Shown here: in pieces, positions 1-7,926 of the stretch
Layout: the number at the start of each line of letters is the position of its first letter
How positions within the stretch are numbered: the first letter of the stretch is position 1
Notes under the pieces: generated by a model
Seen by the model: the letters and a program-made list of their open reading frames with translations, nothing else
Databases searched by the model: none
What the model was told of the DNA's origin: nothing
Program-made: the position numbers and the translations under genes
Assembly (NCBI GenBank): GCA_040382055.1
Contig: JBEIGE010000003.1
Span: forward strand, 137,597-201,596
From: JBEIGE01 sp040382055
Lineage (GTDB): Bacteria > Pseudomonadota > Gammaproteobacteria > Burkholderiales > Burkholderiaceae_C
Direction: 5' to 3'
Length of the DNA stretch: 64,000 nt

Positions 1-819
1 CTGGGTAAAGCCCTGCAGGATTCCGGAGCTGCGGCCACTGTGACATTTGAGAATAAGGGCGGCGCTGCGGGGGCGATTGGCTTGGCACAGTTTGCCAACG
101 CTGCCAAGGGAGACCCCAGCGCTTTGATGGTGATGGGGGCTGTCATGCTGGGGGGCATTATTACTGGCAAACCCCCGGTGGGGCTGGACAAGCTGACCCC
201 TATCGCCCGCCTGACCAGTGAGTTCAATGTGTTTGTTTTGCCGGCAGGTTCTCCCTTTAAAACCATGGCCGATGTCGTTGCCCAGATGAAGAAAGACCCC
301 GGCAGTGTCAAGTGGGCAGGCGGCTCCAGAGGATCAACCGAGCATATTGCTGCAGCCATGATTGCCCGTGAGGTGGGTGTGGACGCTTCGAAAATCAACT
401 ATGTTGCTTTCCGGGGCGGCGGTGAGGCCGTGGCGGCGATCCTGGGTGGCAATGTGACGGTGGGCGGTAGCGGTTACAGCGAGTTCTCCCAGTACATTGA
501 ATCCGGAAAAATGGTTCCGATTGGGGTGACGTCTGCTACCCGGCTCAAAGGCATTGCCGTTCCAACGCTCAAAGAGCAGGGCATCAATGTCGAGATCGGT
601 AACTGGCGAGGTGTTTATGGCGCTGTTGGCATCACACCTGAACAGCGTAAAGCATTGACTGACATGGTGGTCAAAGCCAGCAAGTCCAAGGCCTGGGCCG
701 AGGCGATGGAAAAAAATGCCTGGACACCGGCTTTGCTGACGGGCAAAGACTTTGAAGATTTTGTGGACCGAGAATTTGCTAGCCTGCGAGTTACCATGGT
801 CAAAGCCGGGATGATTTGA
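1..819 (+). CDS. tctC: TctC/Bug-family tricarboxylate-type solute-binding protein, 5' end cut off
   Basis: The reading frame is open from base 1, so the signal peptide and N-terminal lobe are missing. The last ~272 residues are present and end in TGA at 817-819. The sequence matches the periplasmic receptor of tripartite tricarboxylate transporters (Bug family): a segment with GGSRGSTEH, a stretch on sensitivity to price-like substrate loops near NYVAFRGGGEA, and the usual C-terminal TPALLTGKDFEDFVDRE ending. It would capture a small carboxylate in the periplasm and pass it to TctAB. The next gene starts at the base after the stop, and tctA follows, so this is one transport operon. The substrate cannot be read from the sequence; many Bug proteins are not citrate receptors. 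Family call is firm, substrate unknown. Confidence 0.9.
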   Translation: MGKALQDSGAAATVTFENKGGAAGAIGLAQFANAAKGDPSALMVMGAVMLGGIITGKPPVGLDKLTPIARLTSEFNVFVLPAGSPFKTMADVVAQMKKDPGSVKWAGGSRGSTEHIAAAMIAREVGVDASKINYVAFRGGGEAVAAILGGNVTVGGSGYSEFSQYIESGKMVPIGVTSATRLKGIAVPTLKEQGINVEIGNWRGVYGAVGITPEQRKALTDMVVKASKSKAWAEAMEKNAWTPALLTGKDFEDFVDREFASLRVTMVKAGMI

Positions 820-1332
820 ATGCAAAATTCGTCCCGCTCGGTGACCTCCCAGACCCTCATCGGATGTGGTGCGATCGGCGTGGCTTCTGTGATGGTTTAC
901 GGCGCACTTTCCATCCCGTCTGATGCTGGCTATGCGGGTGTTGGACCCAACTTTTTACCCTGGGTGGTTGCAACTGCGCTGTTGATCTGTGGTCTGGCCC
1001 TGTTGTGGGAGGCCAAAACCGGCGGTTACCGTGAGTTGGAAGAGCCTACTGGCGCGGCGCGCGGGGACTGGGTTTCGCTGGCTTGGGTGTCCGCAGGTGT
1101 TCTGGCCAATGCTGCCTTTATTACTACTTTGGGATTTGTACTGAGTTGTACTTTGTGTTTTGCGCTGGCCGTGCGCGGCTTGCGCATCGCAGAGGGTCGC
1201 TCTGCCGGAGGTCCACGCCAAACGATGATTGACACCTTGACCGGGATTTTGATTGCCGCGCCCGTTTTCTGGTTGTTTACAAAATTACTCGCCATCAATT
1301 TACCCGGTCTCACAAACACCGGCTGGTTGTAG
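820..1332 (+). CDS. tctB: TctB, small membrane subunit of tripartite tricarboxylate transporter
   Basis: A 170-residue protein whose ATG follows the tctC stop codon without a gap. It shows about four hydrophobic segments (near residues 9-30, 43-62, 85-115 and 135-155), the usual pattern for TctB, a short and poorly conserved membrane subunit. Family knowledge says it forms the inner-membrane complex with TctA; its exact role is not known. Position between tctC and tctA is the main support for the call. Translation is probably coupled to tctC. Confidence 0.9.
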   Translation: MQNSSRSVTSQTLIGCGAIGVASVMVYGALSIPSDAGYAGVGPNFLPWVVATALLICGLALLWEAKTGGYRELEEPTGAARGDWVSLAWVSAGVLANAAFITTLGFVLSCTLCFALAVRGLRIAEGRSAGGPRQTMIDTLTGILIAAPVFWLFTKLLAINLPGLTNTGWL

Positions 1333-1359
1333 TAGGCCTTACAGACCAACGGGGCCGAC

Positions 1360-2853
1360 ATGCTTGAGACCTGGAACAATCTTCTTTCCGGCTTTGCCAC
1401 TGCAGGCACGCCGATCAATCTGCTGTGGGCTTTTGTGGGTTGCGCGTTGGGAACTGCCATTGGTGTTTTGCCGGGACTGGGCCCGGCGGTCACGGTGGCC
1501 ATGCTGTTGCCCATCACGTCCCAGGTTGAGCCTACGGCATCCATGATTTTCTTTGCCGGAATCTACTACGGTGCCATGTACGGGGGCTCCACCACCTCAA
1601 TTTTGCTCAATACACCCGGTGAGACCGGCACCATGGTGACCGCCCTGGAAGGTTTCAAGATGGCCAAAAATGGGCGTGCAGGGGCTGCCCTGGCCACCGC
1701 AGCCATCGGCTCTTTTGTCGCAGGCACCATCGCCACCGTACTGGTCACCCTGTTCGCCCCCCTGGTGGCGGAGCACGCGGTCAAACTCGGACCCCCGGAG
1801 TATTTTCTGCTCATGGTGCTGGCCTTCCTCACCGTTAGCGCAGTTCTTGGCAAAAGCTCTTTACGCGGGCTGACAGCCTTGTTTTTGGGCTTGGCTGCCG
1901 GACTGATCGGAATGGACCAGATTACTGGCCAAGTCAGGTATACCGCGGGCATTCCTGAGTTCATGGATGGTATTGAAGTGGTGCTTATTGCTGTGGGGCT
2001 GTTTGCGACCGGCGAGGTGCTTTATAACGCCTTGTATGAAGGAAGATCCACTGCCCAGTTGAATAGTCTCAATAAGGTTCACATGACGGGTAACGAGTGG
2101 CGCAGGTCGTGGCCGGCCTGGTTGCGCGGTACCGCACTGGGTTTTCCGTTTGGCACGATCCCGGCTGGCGGCTCGGAAATACCGACATTTCTGAGTTATG
2201 CCACTGAGAAGAAGCTGTCTAAAAACCCCGAAGAATTTGGTACGACCGGTGCTATTGAAGGTGTGGCCGGCCCTGAGGCCGCCAATAATTCAGCAGTGAC
2301 AGCAACGCTGGTGCCTTTGCTGACGCTCGGAATCCCCACCTCTGTGACTGCGGCGATTTTGTTGTCTGCCTTGCAAAACTATGGCATTCAGGCTGGCCCG
2401 CAGTTGTTTGAGACATCTGCCACTCTGGTCTGGGCGCTGATAGCTTCTCTTTATATCGGCAATGTGATGCTCCTGGTGCTTAACCTTCCCATGGTGGGTT
2501 TATGGGTCAAGCTGCTCAAAATCCCCAAACCGCAGTTGTATGCCGGGATTTTGATTTTTGCCACGGTGGGTGTGTACGGCATGCGGCAAAGTGCGTTTGA
2601 CTTGTTTGTGATGTATGCCATTGGCATGCTGGGTGTGCTGATGCGGCGGTTTGATTTTCCGGTTGCACCGGTGATCGTTGGCATGATTCTCGGCCCTCTG
2701 GCCGAGGCTCAAATGCGTAATGCACTGTCTATTGGCGAGGGCAAGTGGTCTGTTTTTATTGAGCGGCCTGCTTCTGCCACTTTGCTTGTCGTCGTGCTTC
2801 TATTGCTGTTGTTGCCGCTATTGCTCAAACTCATCAGGAAAAGACGGACCTGA
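1360..2853 (+). CDS. tctA: TctA, large permease subunit of tripartite tricarboxylate transporter
   Basis: A 497-residue, strongly hydrophobic protein with the TctA hallmark near the N-terminus (GVLPGLGPAVTVAMLLPIT, residues ~32-50) and a second glycine/proline-rich repeat (GIPTSVTAAILLSAL, ~330). Ten to twelve membrane segments can be drawn. It is the ion-coupled channel that moves the carboxylate delivered by TctC across the inner membrane. It starts 27 bases after tctB. The C-terminus ends in a leucine-rich membrane helix and a basic tail (KLIRKRRT), full length for the family. No regulator is visible in this window; it may lie upstream of base 1. Confidence 0.94.
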   Translation: MLETWNNLLSGFATAGTPINLLWAFVGCALGTAIGVLPGLGPAVTVAMLLPITSQVEPTASMIFFAGIYYGAMYGGSTTSILLNTPGETGTMVTALEGFKMAKNGRAGAALATAAIGSFVAGTIATVLVTLFAPLVAEHAVKLGPPEYFLLMVLAFLTVSAVLGKSSLRGLTALFLGLAAGLIGMDQITGQVRYTAGIPEFMDGIEVVLIAVGLFATGEVLYNALYEGRSTAQLNSLNKVHMTGNEWRRSWPAWLRGTALGFPFGTIPAGGSEIPTFLSYATEKKLSKNPEEFGTTGAIEGVAGPEAANNSAVTATLVPLLTLGIPTSVTAAILLSALQNYGIQAGPQLFETSATLVWALIASLYIGNVMLLVLNLPMVGLWVKLLKIPKPQLYAGILIFATVGVYGMRQSAFDLFVMYAIGMLGVLMRRFDFPVAPVIVGMILGPLAEAQMRNALSIGEGKWSVFIERPASATLLVVVLLLLLLPLLLKLIRKRRT

Positions 2854-2879
2854 ACATCACGTTGCTCGCGCATCCTGGG

Positions 2880-3971
2880 CTATTGGCTCGCACCCATAGC
2901 CAGGGCGGCTTGACGGGACTCTGCCCAGGCCTCTTCGTCCGGCGCCTCGCTGTGTGACCAGCCATTCATGTGCTTGAGTGCGATTCGGCCCATGGCCTCA
3001 ATCCATTCGGGGCTGTCATTGAGGCAGGCAATGTAGTGGAACTCCTGACCACCCGCATGCATGAAGGCTTCTTTGGCCTCCATGGAGATTTCTTCCAGTG
3101 TTTCAAGACAATCGCTGGTAAAGCCAGGGCAGACCACGTCCACCCGCTTGACACCTGATCTGGCCATGTCCACAAGTGTGGGTTCGGTGTAGGGTTCAAG
3201 CCATTTGGCCTTGCCAAAGCGCGACTGAAAAGTGAGCTTATAGTGCTCTGGACCAAGACCCAACTCTGCGGCCAGCACTCGGCCGGTTTTATGGCATTCG
3301 CAATGGTAGGTATCACCAAGTTTTAAGGTGCGCTCAGGCACGCCGTGAAAGCTCATGAGCAACTGGTCCGGCTTGCCATGGGTGATCCAGTGCTTGCGGA
3401 TGCTCTGTGCCAGAGCGGCAAGATAAGCGGGCTCATCGTGGTAACGGTTGACAAATCGGAACTCCGGGATGGACCTGATTTTTCCCGCCCAGGCATAGAC
3501 AGCATCGAAAACGCTGGCCGTAGTGGTAGCGGAGTATTGCGGGTAGGCCGGCAATATCAACACCTGGGTGACGCCTTGGGCTTTGAGCGCATCGAGCTGA
3601 GACGCTGTAGATGGGTTGCCATACCGCATGGCGTATTTGACTACCACGTGCTGGCCGTTGGCTTGCATCCAGTTGTGCAGGGCAATCGCTTGCCGTTCGG
3701 TCCAGACCTTGAGCGGAGAGCCCTCGGGCAACCAGACGCTGGCGTATTTGGCGGCTGATTTGGCAGGACGCACACGCAAAATAATGCCATGCAGAATCAT
3801 CAGCCAGATAAGTCTGGGAATTTCTACAACACGTTGGTCGGCCAGGAACTCTGCCAGATAACGGCGCAGTGCGGCAGCGGTGGGTGCGTCAGGCGTACCC
3901 AGGTTACACAAGAGAATGGCCGTTTTGGGTGGTGTGCCATGTTGGTAAGTTGGTTCTTGCGCGAAAGACAT
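2880..3971 (-). CDS. hemH: Ferrochelatase
   Basis: A 363-residue protein that inserts Fe2+ into protoporphyrin IX, the last step of heme synthesis. It begins with ILLCNLGTPDAPTAAALRRYL, the N-terminal signature of bacterial ferrochelatase, and carries the catalytic histidine motif LLMSFHGVPERT (His in SFHGVP) and the metal-site glutamate region SDCLETLEEI. The TFQSRFGKAKWLEPYT block is also typical. Length is normal. It starts back to back with the HAD hydrolase gene, so the two 5' regions overlap or abut, and it ends 26 bases from the tctA stop (convergent). No iron- or heme-responsive site was evident in the short divergent region. Confidence 0.96.
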   Translation of the reverse strand: MSFAQEPTYQHGTPPKTAILLCNLGTPDAPTAAALRRYLAEFLADQRVVEIPRLIWLMILHGIILRVRPAKSAAKYASVWLPEGSPLKVWTERQAIALHNWMQANGQHVVVKYAMRYGNPSTASQLDALKAQGVTQVLILPAYPQYSATTTASVFDAVYAWAGKIRSIPEFRFVNRYHDEPAYLAALAQSIRKHWITHGKPDQLLMSFHGVPERTLKLGDTYHCECHKTGRVLAAELGLGPEHYKLTFQSRFGKAKWLEPYTEPTLVDMARSGVKRVDVVCPGFTSDCLETLEEISMEAKEAFMHAGGQEFHYIACLNDSPEWIEAMGRIALKHMNGWSHSEAPDEEAWAESRQAALAMGASQ

Positions 3972-3990
3972 GCGCTATTCTCTCCCACCT

Positions 3991-4698
3991 ATGCTGGATA
4001 TTTCAAAAATCAGAGCAATTACTTTGGATCTTGACGACACCTTGTGGCCCATTTGGCCGACCATTGTGCGTGCCGAGGCTGCCATGAGCGACTGGTTAAT
4101 TCCCCACGCTCCCTTGACGGCGGCACTCTTCACGCAGGCCGACAGGCGGCTTGCCTTGCGCCAGGAAGTACAACGCGCGCGGCCTGATATTGGCCACGAT
4201 CTGGGGACCTTGCGGCGCGAAATCATTCGACTGGCGCTGGAGCGTCTGGGTGAGAACACGGCCCTGGTTGAGCAGGCTTACGAGGTGTTTTTTTCCGAGC
4301 GCCAGCGTGTGGACTTGTATGAAGATTCCAGGCCTGCCTTGGAATGGCTGTCCCGGCGTTTTCCAGTGTTGTCACTCTCGAATGGCAATGCCGATGTGCA
4401 CCGGGTTGGCCTTGGCGAGTTTTTCCTGGGCGGTGTGAGCGCTCAAGACTTTGGTGTTGGCAAGCCGGACCCGCGCATCTTCCATGCAGCTGCAAAAGCG
4501 GTCGGGGTCCAGCCACACGAGGTGCTGCATGTCGGTGACGATGCAGCACTTGATGTGCTGGGTGGCCTGGCAGCAGGCATGCAAACCGTCTGGGTTAATC
4601 GAGCTGGGCATGCCTGGAGCCACGAAGAGAGCCCGCATGCCAGCGTGACGGATATGGCGCAGCTATGTACTCTGCTGGAGACCCTTGGCGTGACCTAA
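3991..4698 (+). CDS. HAD-superfamily hydrolase (phosphatase)
   Basis: A 235-residue HAD-type phosphatase. Motif I is LDLDDTLWP (nucleophile and acid aspartates near residues 10-12), motif II is SLSNGN, the motif III lysine is in FGVGKPDPRIF, and motif IV is HVGDDAALDVLGG. A helical cap lies between motifs I and II. The substrate is not predictable; relatives act on nucleotides or phosphosugars. An in-frame ATG at 3970 would add seven residues and overlap the hemH start; I prefer 3991 because the conserved region begins directly with MLDISKIRAITLDLDD. Its last 36 bases overlap the 3' end of hpnE on the other strand. Confidence 0.85.
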   Translation: MLDISKIRAITLDLDDTLWPIWPTIVRAEAAMSDWLIPHAPLTAALFTQADRRLALRQEVQRARPDIGHDLGTLRREIIRLALERLGENTALVEQAYEVFFSERQRVDLYEDSRPALEWLSRRFPVLSLSNGNADVHRVGLGEFFLGGVSAQDFGVGKPDPRIFHAAAKAVGVQPHEVLHVGDDAALDVLGGLAAGMQTVWVNRAGHAWSHEESPHASVTDMAQLCTLLETLGVT

Positions 4699-6048
4699 TT
4701 TGTTGCCGTGGGTCATTATTTGCCGTGCAGCACTCAGGCCACTTCGAACTGCTCCCTCCAGGGTCGCCGGGTAGGGTCCGCTGACGTAGTCGCCGCAGGC
4801 CAGCAGACCTGGGCCAACGATCTGACTTGGCCGAACCAGACCCGGTGTGCAGGCAAAGGTGGCGCGTTTTTCCACTACGGTTTGCACCGCCTCCAGGCTC
4901 AGCCCCAATTGGCTGTGTGCCTGCCGCAGCACCAGGTTTTGCATCTCTTCGCGCGATTGCTGGCTGGCACTGACCACAAACGCGATCAAACCCTGCTGGT
5001 TCTGTCCGGCAAGTTGACCCCGGTCAAAAGCAAACTGTGCGGGTGCTGTCTCCGGATGACTGCGCAGGGTCAGCATTGGGCGGGACAGGCTGGCGCTCTG
5101 AGCCCAAGCGTAGACGGTCGTAATGGCCTCAAATTTCAACTCGGCGGCCCTGTTGCACCAGGCGTGCACGTCTTCCTGGAAATTCTGAAGTGCTATCGAA
5201 TCAGGAGCTTCATTCATAGACACTGAAAGGATAAAATTCGCATCTGTGCTGGACGTGGCAAGAATGACGGCATCGAAGGGAAGGTCATTGACCCGCCAGG
5301 CTTTGGCGTTTGTTTCATGCCCGGATGAGTTTTTTCCGTAGGAAATTTGCCGCACTCGCGCACCCAACTCAACCCATCCCCCACGGCTTTGCAGCCAATC
5401 CGCTGCAGCTTGCGGAAACAGATGTGACAGGTCAACACGCGGCAGCAGCAGATGTGAGCCACCGGCGCTTGAGAACAGGGCGTCCTTCAACACCCGCAAA
5501 AACACGCCAGCACTGGCCCGGGATGCCGGTGTGTTGAGGGCCGACACGCACAGGGGCTCGATCAGCTCGGTCTGGACGCGTTTGCTCAAAGGACGGCACA
5601 GTTCGGCAACAGAAGTATCTTCTGCACACTGAAAACCCGCTAATTGCCAGCTCAGTGCGGCTTTGAGCAGTGAGGCCTTGTCACCTATCGTCCAGCCGGT
5701 GGCACCCACAATGCCGAACAGCGCATCCAAGGGTCCTGGCAGCCTGGGAAATTGCAGGCCGGTGTCGTCGGCAAACTTCAGGCAGAGGGTTTGGTTCAGC
5801 AGAACCTGCTCCGGGTCAACGCCCACTCGCCGCATCAGGGCCAGGCACTCGGTGTAGGCACCTATCAGGATGTGCTGGCCGTTGTCCAGCACCACTTCCT
5901 TGCCGTTGGGTAAAATGGAAATTATGCCTCTAGCCCTTCCCCCAATTGATTTTGAAGCTTCAAATACTGTAGCAGTATGACCGCCGTGGCACAGCTCGAC
6001 TGCGGCTGCCATACCAGCCCAGCCGGCACCTACGATAGCAACTTTCAT
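4663..6048 (-). CDS. hpnE: Hydroxysqualene dehydroxylase HpnE (FAD-dependent)
   Basis: A 461-residue flavoprotein of the amine-oxidase/phytoene-desaturase fold. The FAD-binding start VAIVGAGWAGMAAAVEL is at residues 3-19, and the C-terminal FAD motif GLLACGDYVSGPYPATLEGA is intact. In the HpnCDE pathway it reduces hydroxysqualene to squalene. The start at 6048 is chosen because its ATG overlaps the hpnD stop in an ATGA junction, which indicates translational coupling; a longer frame to 6078 would add ten unconserved residues. It is the last gene of hpnC-hpnD-hpnE and its 3' end overlaps the HAD gene by 36 bases. Confidence 0.93.
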   Translation of the reverse strand: MKVAIVGAGWAGMAAAVELCHGGHTATVFEASKSIGGRARGIISILPNGKEVVLDNGQHILIGAYTECLALMRRVGVDPEQVLLNQTLCLKFADDTGLQFPRLPGPLDALFGIVGATGWTIGDKASLLKAALSWQLAGFQCAEDTSVAELCRPLSKRVQTELIEPLCVSALNTPASRASAGVFLRVLKDALFSSAGGSHLLLPRVDLSHLFPQAAADWLQSRGGWVELGARVRQISYGKNSSGHETNAKAWRVNDLPFDAVILATSSTDANFILSVSMNEAPDSIALQNFQEDVHAWCNRAAELKFEAITTVYAWAQSASLSRPMLTLRSHPETAPAQFAFDRGQLAGQNQQGLIAFVVSASQQSREEMQNLVLRQAHSQLGLSLEAVQTVVEKRATFACTPGLVRPSQIVGPGLLACGDYVSGPYPATLEGAVRSGLSAARQIMTHGNKLGHAKGLQQST

Positions 6049-6878
6049 CCCAAGGCCTGAACCTTCCAGGCCAGCCAAAACTTGCGCAACGGCGTCAGGC
6101 TAACCCGCTGGTTGAGCACCTGGAAGTTGTCTTTTTCAATCTCGACCAGCAGGGTGCGGTAAATGCTGGCCATCATCAGCCCCGGCTTTTGGGCGCGCCG
6201 GTCTGCAGCAGGCAGCAGGGCGAAAGCCTCGTCATAGAGACTCTGGGCGCGGTTGGTCTGAAACTTCATCAGCGCTGTGAACCGCTCAGAGGGTGTGCGC
6301 TTGAGGATCTCGTGGGCTTTGACGTCAAACTGCTGCAGCTCGCTGACCGGCAGGTACACACGACCCCGCATGGCGTCTTCGCCCACATCCCGGATGATGT
6401 TGGTGAGTTGAAAAGCCAGCCCCAGCTTGTGCGCATAGGCCGTGGTTTCAGGGCGGGTCTGACCAAAAATATGCGCAGCCACTTCTCCCACAACGCCTGC
6501 GACCAGATGGCAATAACGTTGCAAGGCGGGATAGTCCAGATAGCGGGTTTGCTCCAAATCCATCTGGCAGCCCTCGATCACGGCCAGCAGATGGCGGGCC
6601 TCAATGGCGAAATCGGAAGCCAGCGGCATCAGGGCACGCATCACCGGATGGCTGGGTTGACCGTCAAAAGATTTGAGTACCTCGGTTTGCCACCATGCCA
6701 GTTTGGTCCGTGCCACACCGGGGTCTGAGACCTCGTCAACCACGTCGTCGACCTCGCGGCAAAAGGCGTAAAAAGCGGTGATGGCGGCTCGTCGAGGCTT
6801 GGGTAAGAAAAGAAAAGCGTAGTAGAAACTGCTGCCCGAACCGGCAGCTTTCTCTTGAACGTACTGTTGAGGCGTCAT
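6045..6878 (-). CDS. hpnD: Presqualene diphosphate synthase HpnD
   Basis: A 277-residue all-alpha prenyl synthase. It has the first aspartate-rich motif in CREVDDVVDE (about residue 40) and the second in NIIRDVGEDAMRGRVYLP. By family knowledge HpnD condenses two farnesyl diphosphates into presqualene diphosphate. The start at MTPQQYVQEK is preferred; the open frame extends 23 codons further upstream but with cysteine-rich, unconserved sequence. It lies 31 bases after hpnC and overlaps hpnE by four bases. Confidence 0.93.
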   Translation of the reverse strand: MTPQQYVQEKAAGSGSSFYYAFLFLPKPRRAAITAFYAFCREVDDVVDEVSDPGVARTKLAWWQTEVLKSFDGQPSHPVMRALMPLASDFAIEARHLLAVIEGCQMDLEQTRYLDYPALQRYCHLVAGVVGEVAAHIFGQTRPETTAYAHKLGLAFQLTNIIRDVGEDAMRGRVYLPVSELQQFDVKAHEILKRTPSERFTALMKFQTNRAQSLYDEAFALLPAADRRAQKPGLMMASIYRTLLVEIEKDNFQVLNQRVSLTPLRKFWLAWKVQALG

Positions 6879-6909
6879 GCGCAGATTGTTACACCGTCTC
6901 TGCAGGGCC

Positions 6910-7746
6910 TTACATCCACAGGCAACGCCACAGGATGACGGGCACATCGTGCTTGCCCAGCGTGGGGCGGTGCCTGAGTGTGGTGAACTTCAATCTTTCA
7001 ATTTTGTCCAGAATCTGCAGTCCACCTTGCACGACCGCGCGCAATTCCCATCCGGCCCTGCCGGGGACACGATGCACAAGCTGCGCGCCATTTCTCATCA
7101 TTTCCCTTGCTGTTACTACACAATGCGCTATTAATTGTGTAGCGTTATCGGTCTGCTTCAGACCTTCTAAATCCCGTTGGCATACCCCGTAAGCCAATTG
7201 GTCTTGTTGCGTCAAGTAAAAGCGACCCCGTGGAATGTCCACACTCAGGTCCTGCCAGAAATTGATCAGTTGCAGTGCGGTGCAGATTTGGTCACTCAGC
7301 GCCAATTCTTCTTTGCCCTGGATCCCATAGAGGTGCAGTAAAAGCCGACCGATCGGATTGGCTGATTTTGCGCAATAGTTCATCAGGGACTGGAAATCTG
7401 CATAGAGCTCCCGGTCCCGGGTCATGGCAATGTCCTGGCAGAAAGCGTCCAGCAGGTCATTGAGCAGGTTCGTCGGAAGTGAGAACTCTGCCATCAGTGG
7501 CTTTAGCGGATCAAAAACCTGCGCCCAGCGCCCGCCATGGGACTGGCCCTGTGCGATTTGCATCAGGTCGTGGCGAAACTCCGAGAGATCTTTCAGTCGC
7601 TGGTCCGCAGAGTCTGAACCTTCGTCGGCCAAGTCGTCAGCTGTTCTGGCAAAGTGATAGATGGCCGCAATGGGCGGTCGCAGTCGGGGCGGACACAGCC
7701 AGGAGGCGACTGGAAAGTTTTCATAATGGTTGATATCTCGATTCAC
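6910..7746 (-). CDS. hpnC: Hydroxysqualene synthase HpnC
   Basis: A 278-residue relative of squalene/phytoene synthase, first gene of hpnC-hpnD-hpnE. It starts with NHYENFPVASWLCPPRLRPP, typical of HpnC, and carries RTADDLADEG (first Asp-rich motif) and FWQDLSVDIPRGRFYL (second). HpnC turns presqualene diphosphate into hydroxysqualene. No squalene-hopene cyclase or other hopanoid gene is in this window, so the end product (hopanoid or another squalene product) must be decided by genes elsewhere. The 180-bp region upstream is shared with the divergent RND efflux genes and contains a perfect 9-bp inverted repeat at 7791-7811. Confidence 0.92.
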   Translation of the reverse strand: MNRDINHYENFPVASWLCPPRLRPPIAAIYHFARTADDLADEGSDSADQRLKDLSEFRHDLMQIAQGQSHGGRWAQVFDPLKPLMAEFSLPTNLLNDLLDAFCQDIAMTRDRELYADFQSLMNYCAKSANPIGRLLLHLYGIQGKEELALSDQICTALQLINFWQDLSVDIPRGRFYLTQQDQLAYGVCQRDLEGLKQTDNATQLIAHCVVTAREMMRNGAQLVHRVPGRAGWELRAVVQGGLQILDKIERLKFTTLRHRPTLGKHDVPVILWRCLWM

Positions 7747-7790
7747 CGCAGAATTGTCACCTCAAAGAAAGTAGTCTGGATCACAGCCCG

Positions 7791-7811
7791 TTTCAAGCTG
7801 AAAGCTTGAAA
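7791..7811. repeat. Perfect 9-bp inverted repeat between hpnC and the efflux genes
   Basis: The arms TTTCAAGCT (7791-7799) and AGCTTGAAA (7803-7811) are exact complements separated by GAA. It could be a protein-binding palindrome or a small hairpin. It has no T tract on either side, so it is not a typical intrinsic terminator. It lies upstream of both divergent units. Confidence 0.6.
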
Positions 7812-7819
7812 GCCTTGAC

Positions 7820-7863
7820 TTGACTTGCGCGTTGGATAAAATTAATAACCGACCGGTCATTAA
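7820..7863 (+). promoter_or_regulatory. Sigma70 promoter with overlapping TetR-like palindromic operator
   Basis: TTGACT (7820-7825), a 17-base spacer and TAATAA (7843-7848) make a good housekeeping promoter for the efflux genes. A 22-bp imperfect palindrome spans 7842-7863, centred on 7852/7853, with ACCGACCGGTCA at its core; 9 of 11 base pairs match. It covers the -10 box, so a bound protein would block transcription. The ACCGACCGGT core resembles TetR-family operators; that identity is inference. No tetR gene is adjacent. Confidence 0.7.
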
Positions 7864-7926
7864 CAGTTTTTGAATGGTTTTTAGCGGTTGTTATTGTTTC
7901 AATCTCTTCATGTTTTTGGGTGGCTT

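Noticed and set aside
334..825. Long open frame opposite tctC
   Set aside because: It lies antisense to a clear TctC coding sequence, has no recognisable motif and no ribosome site. High G+C coding DNA often leaves such frames.
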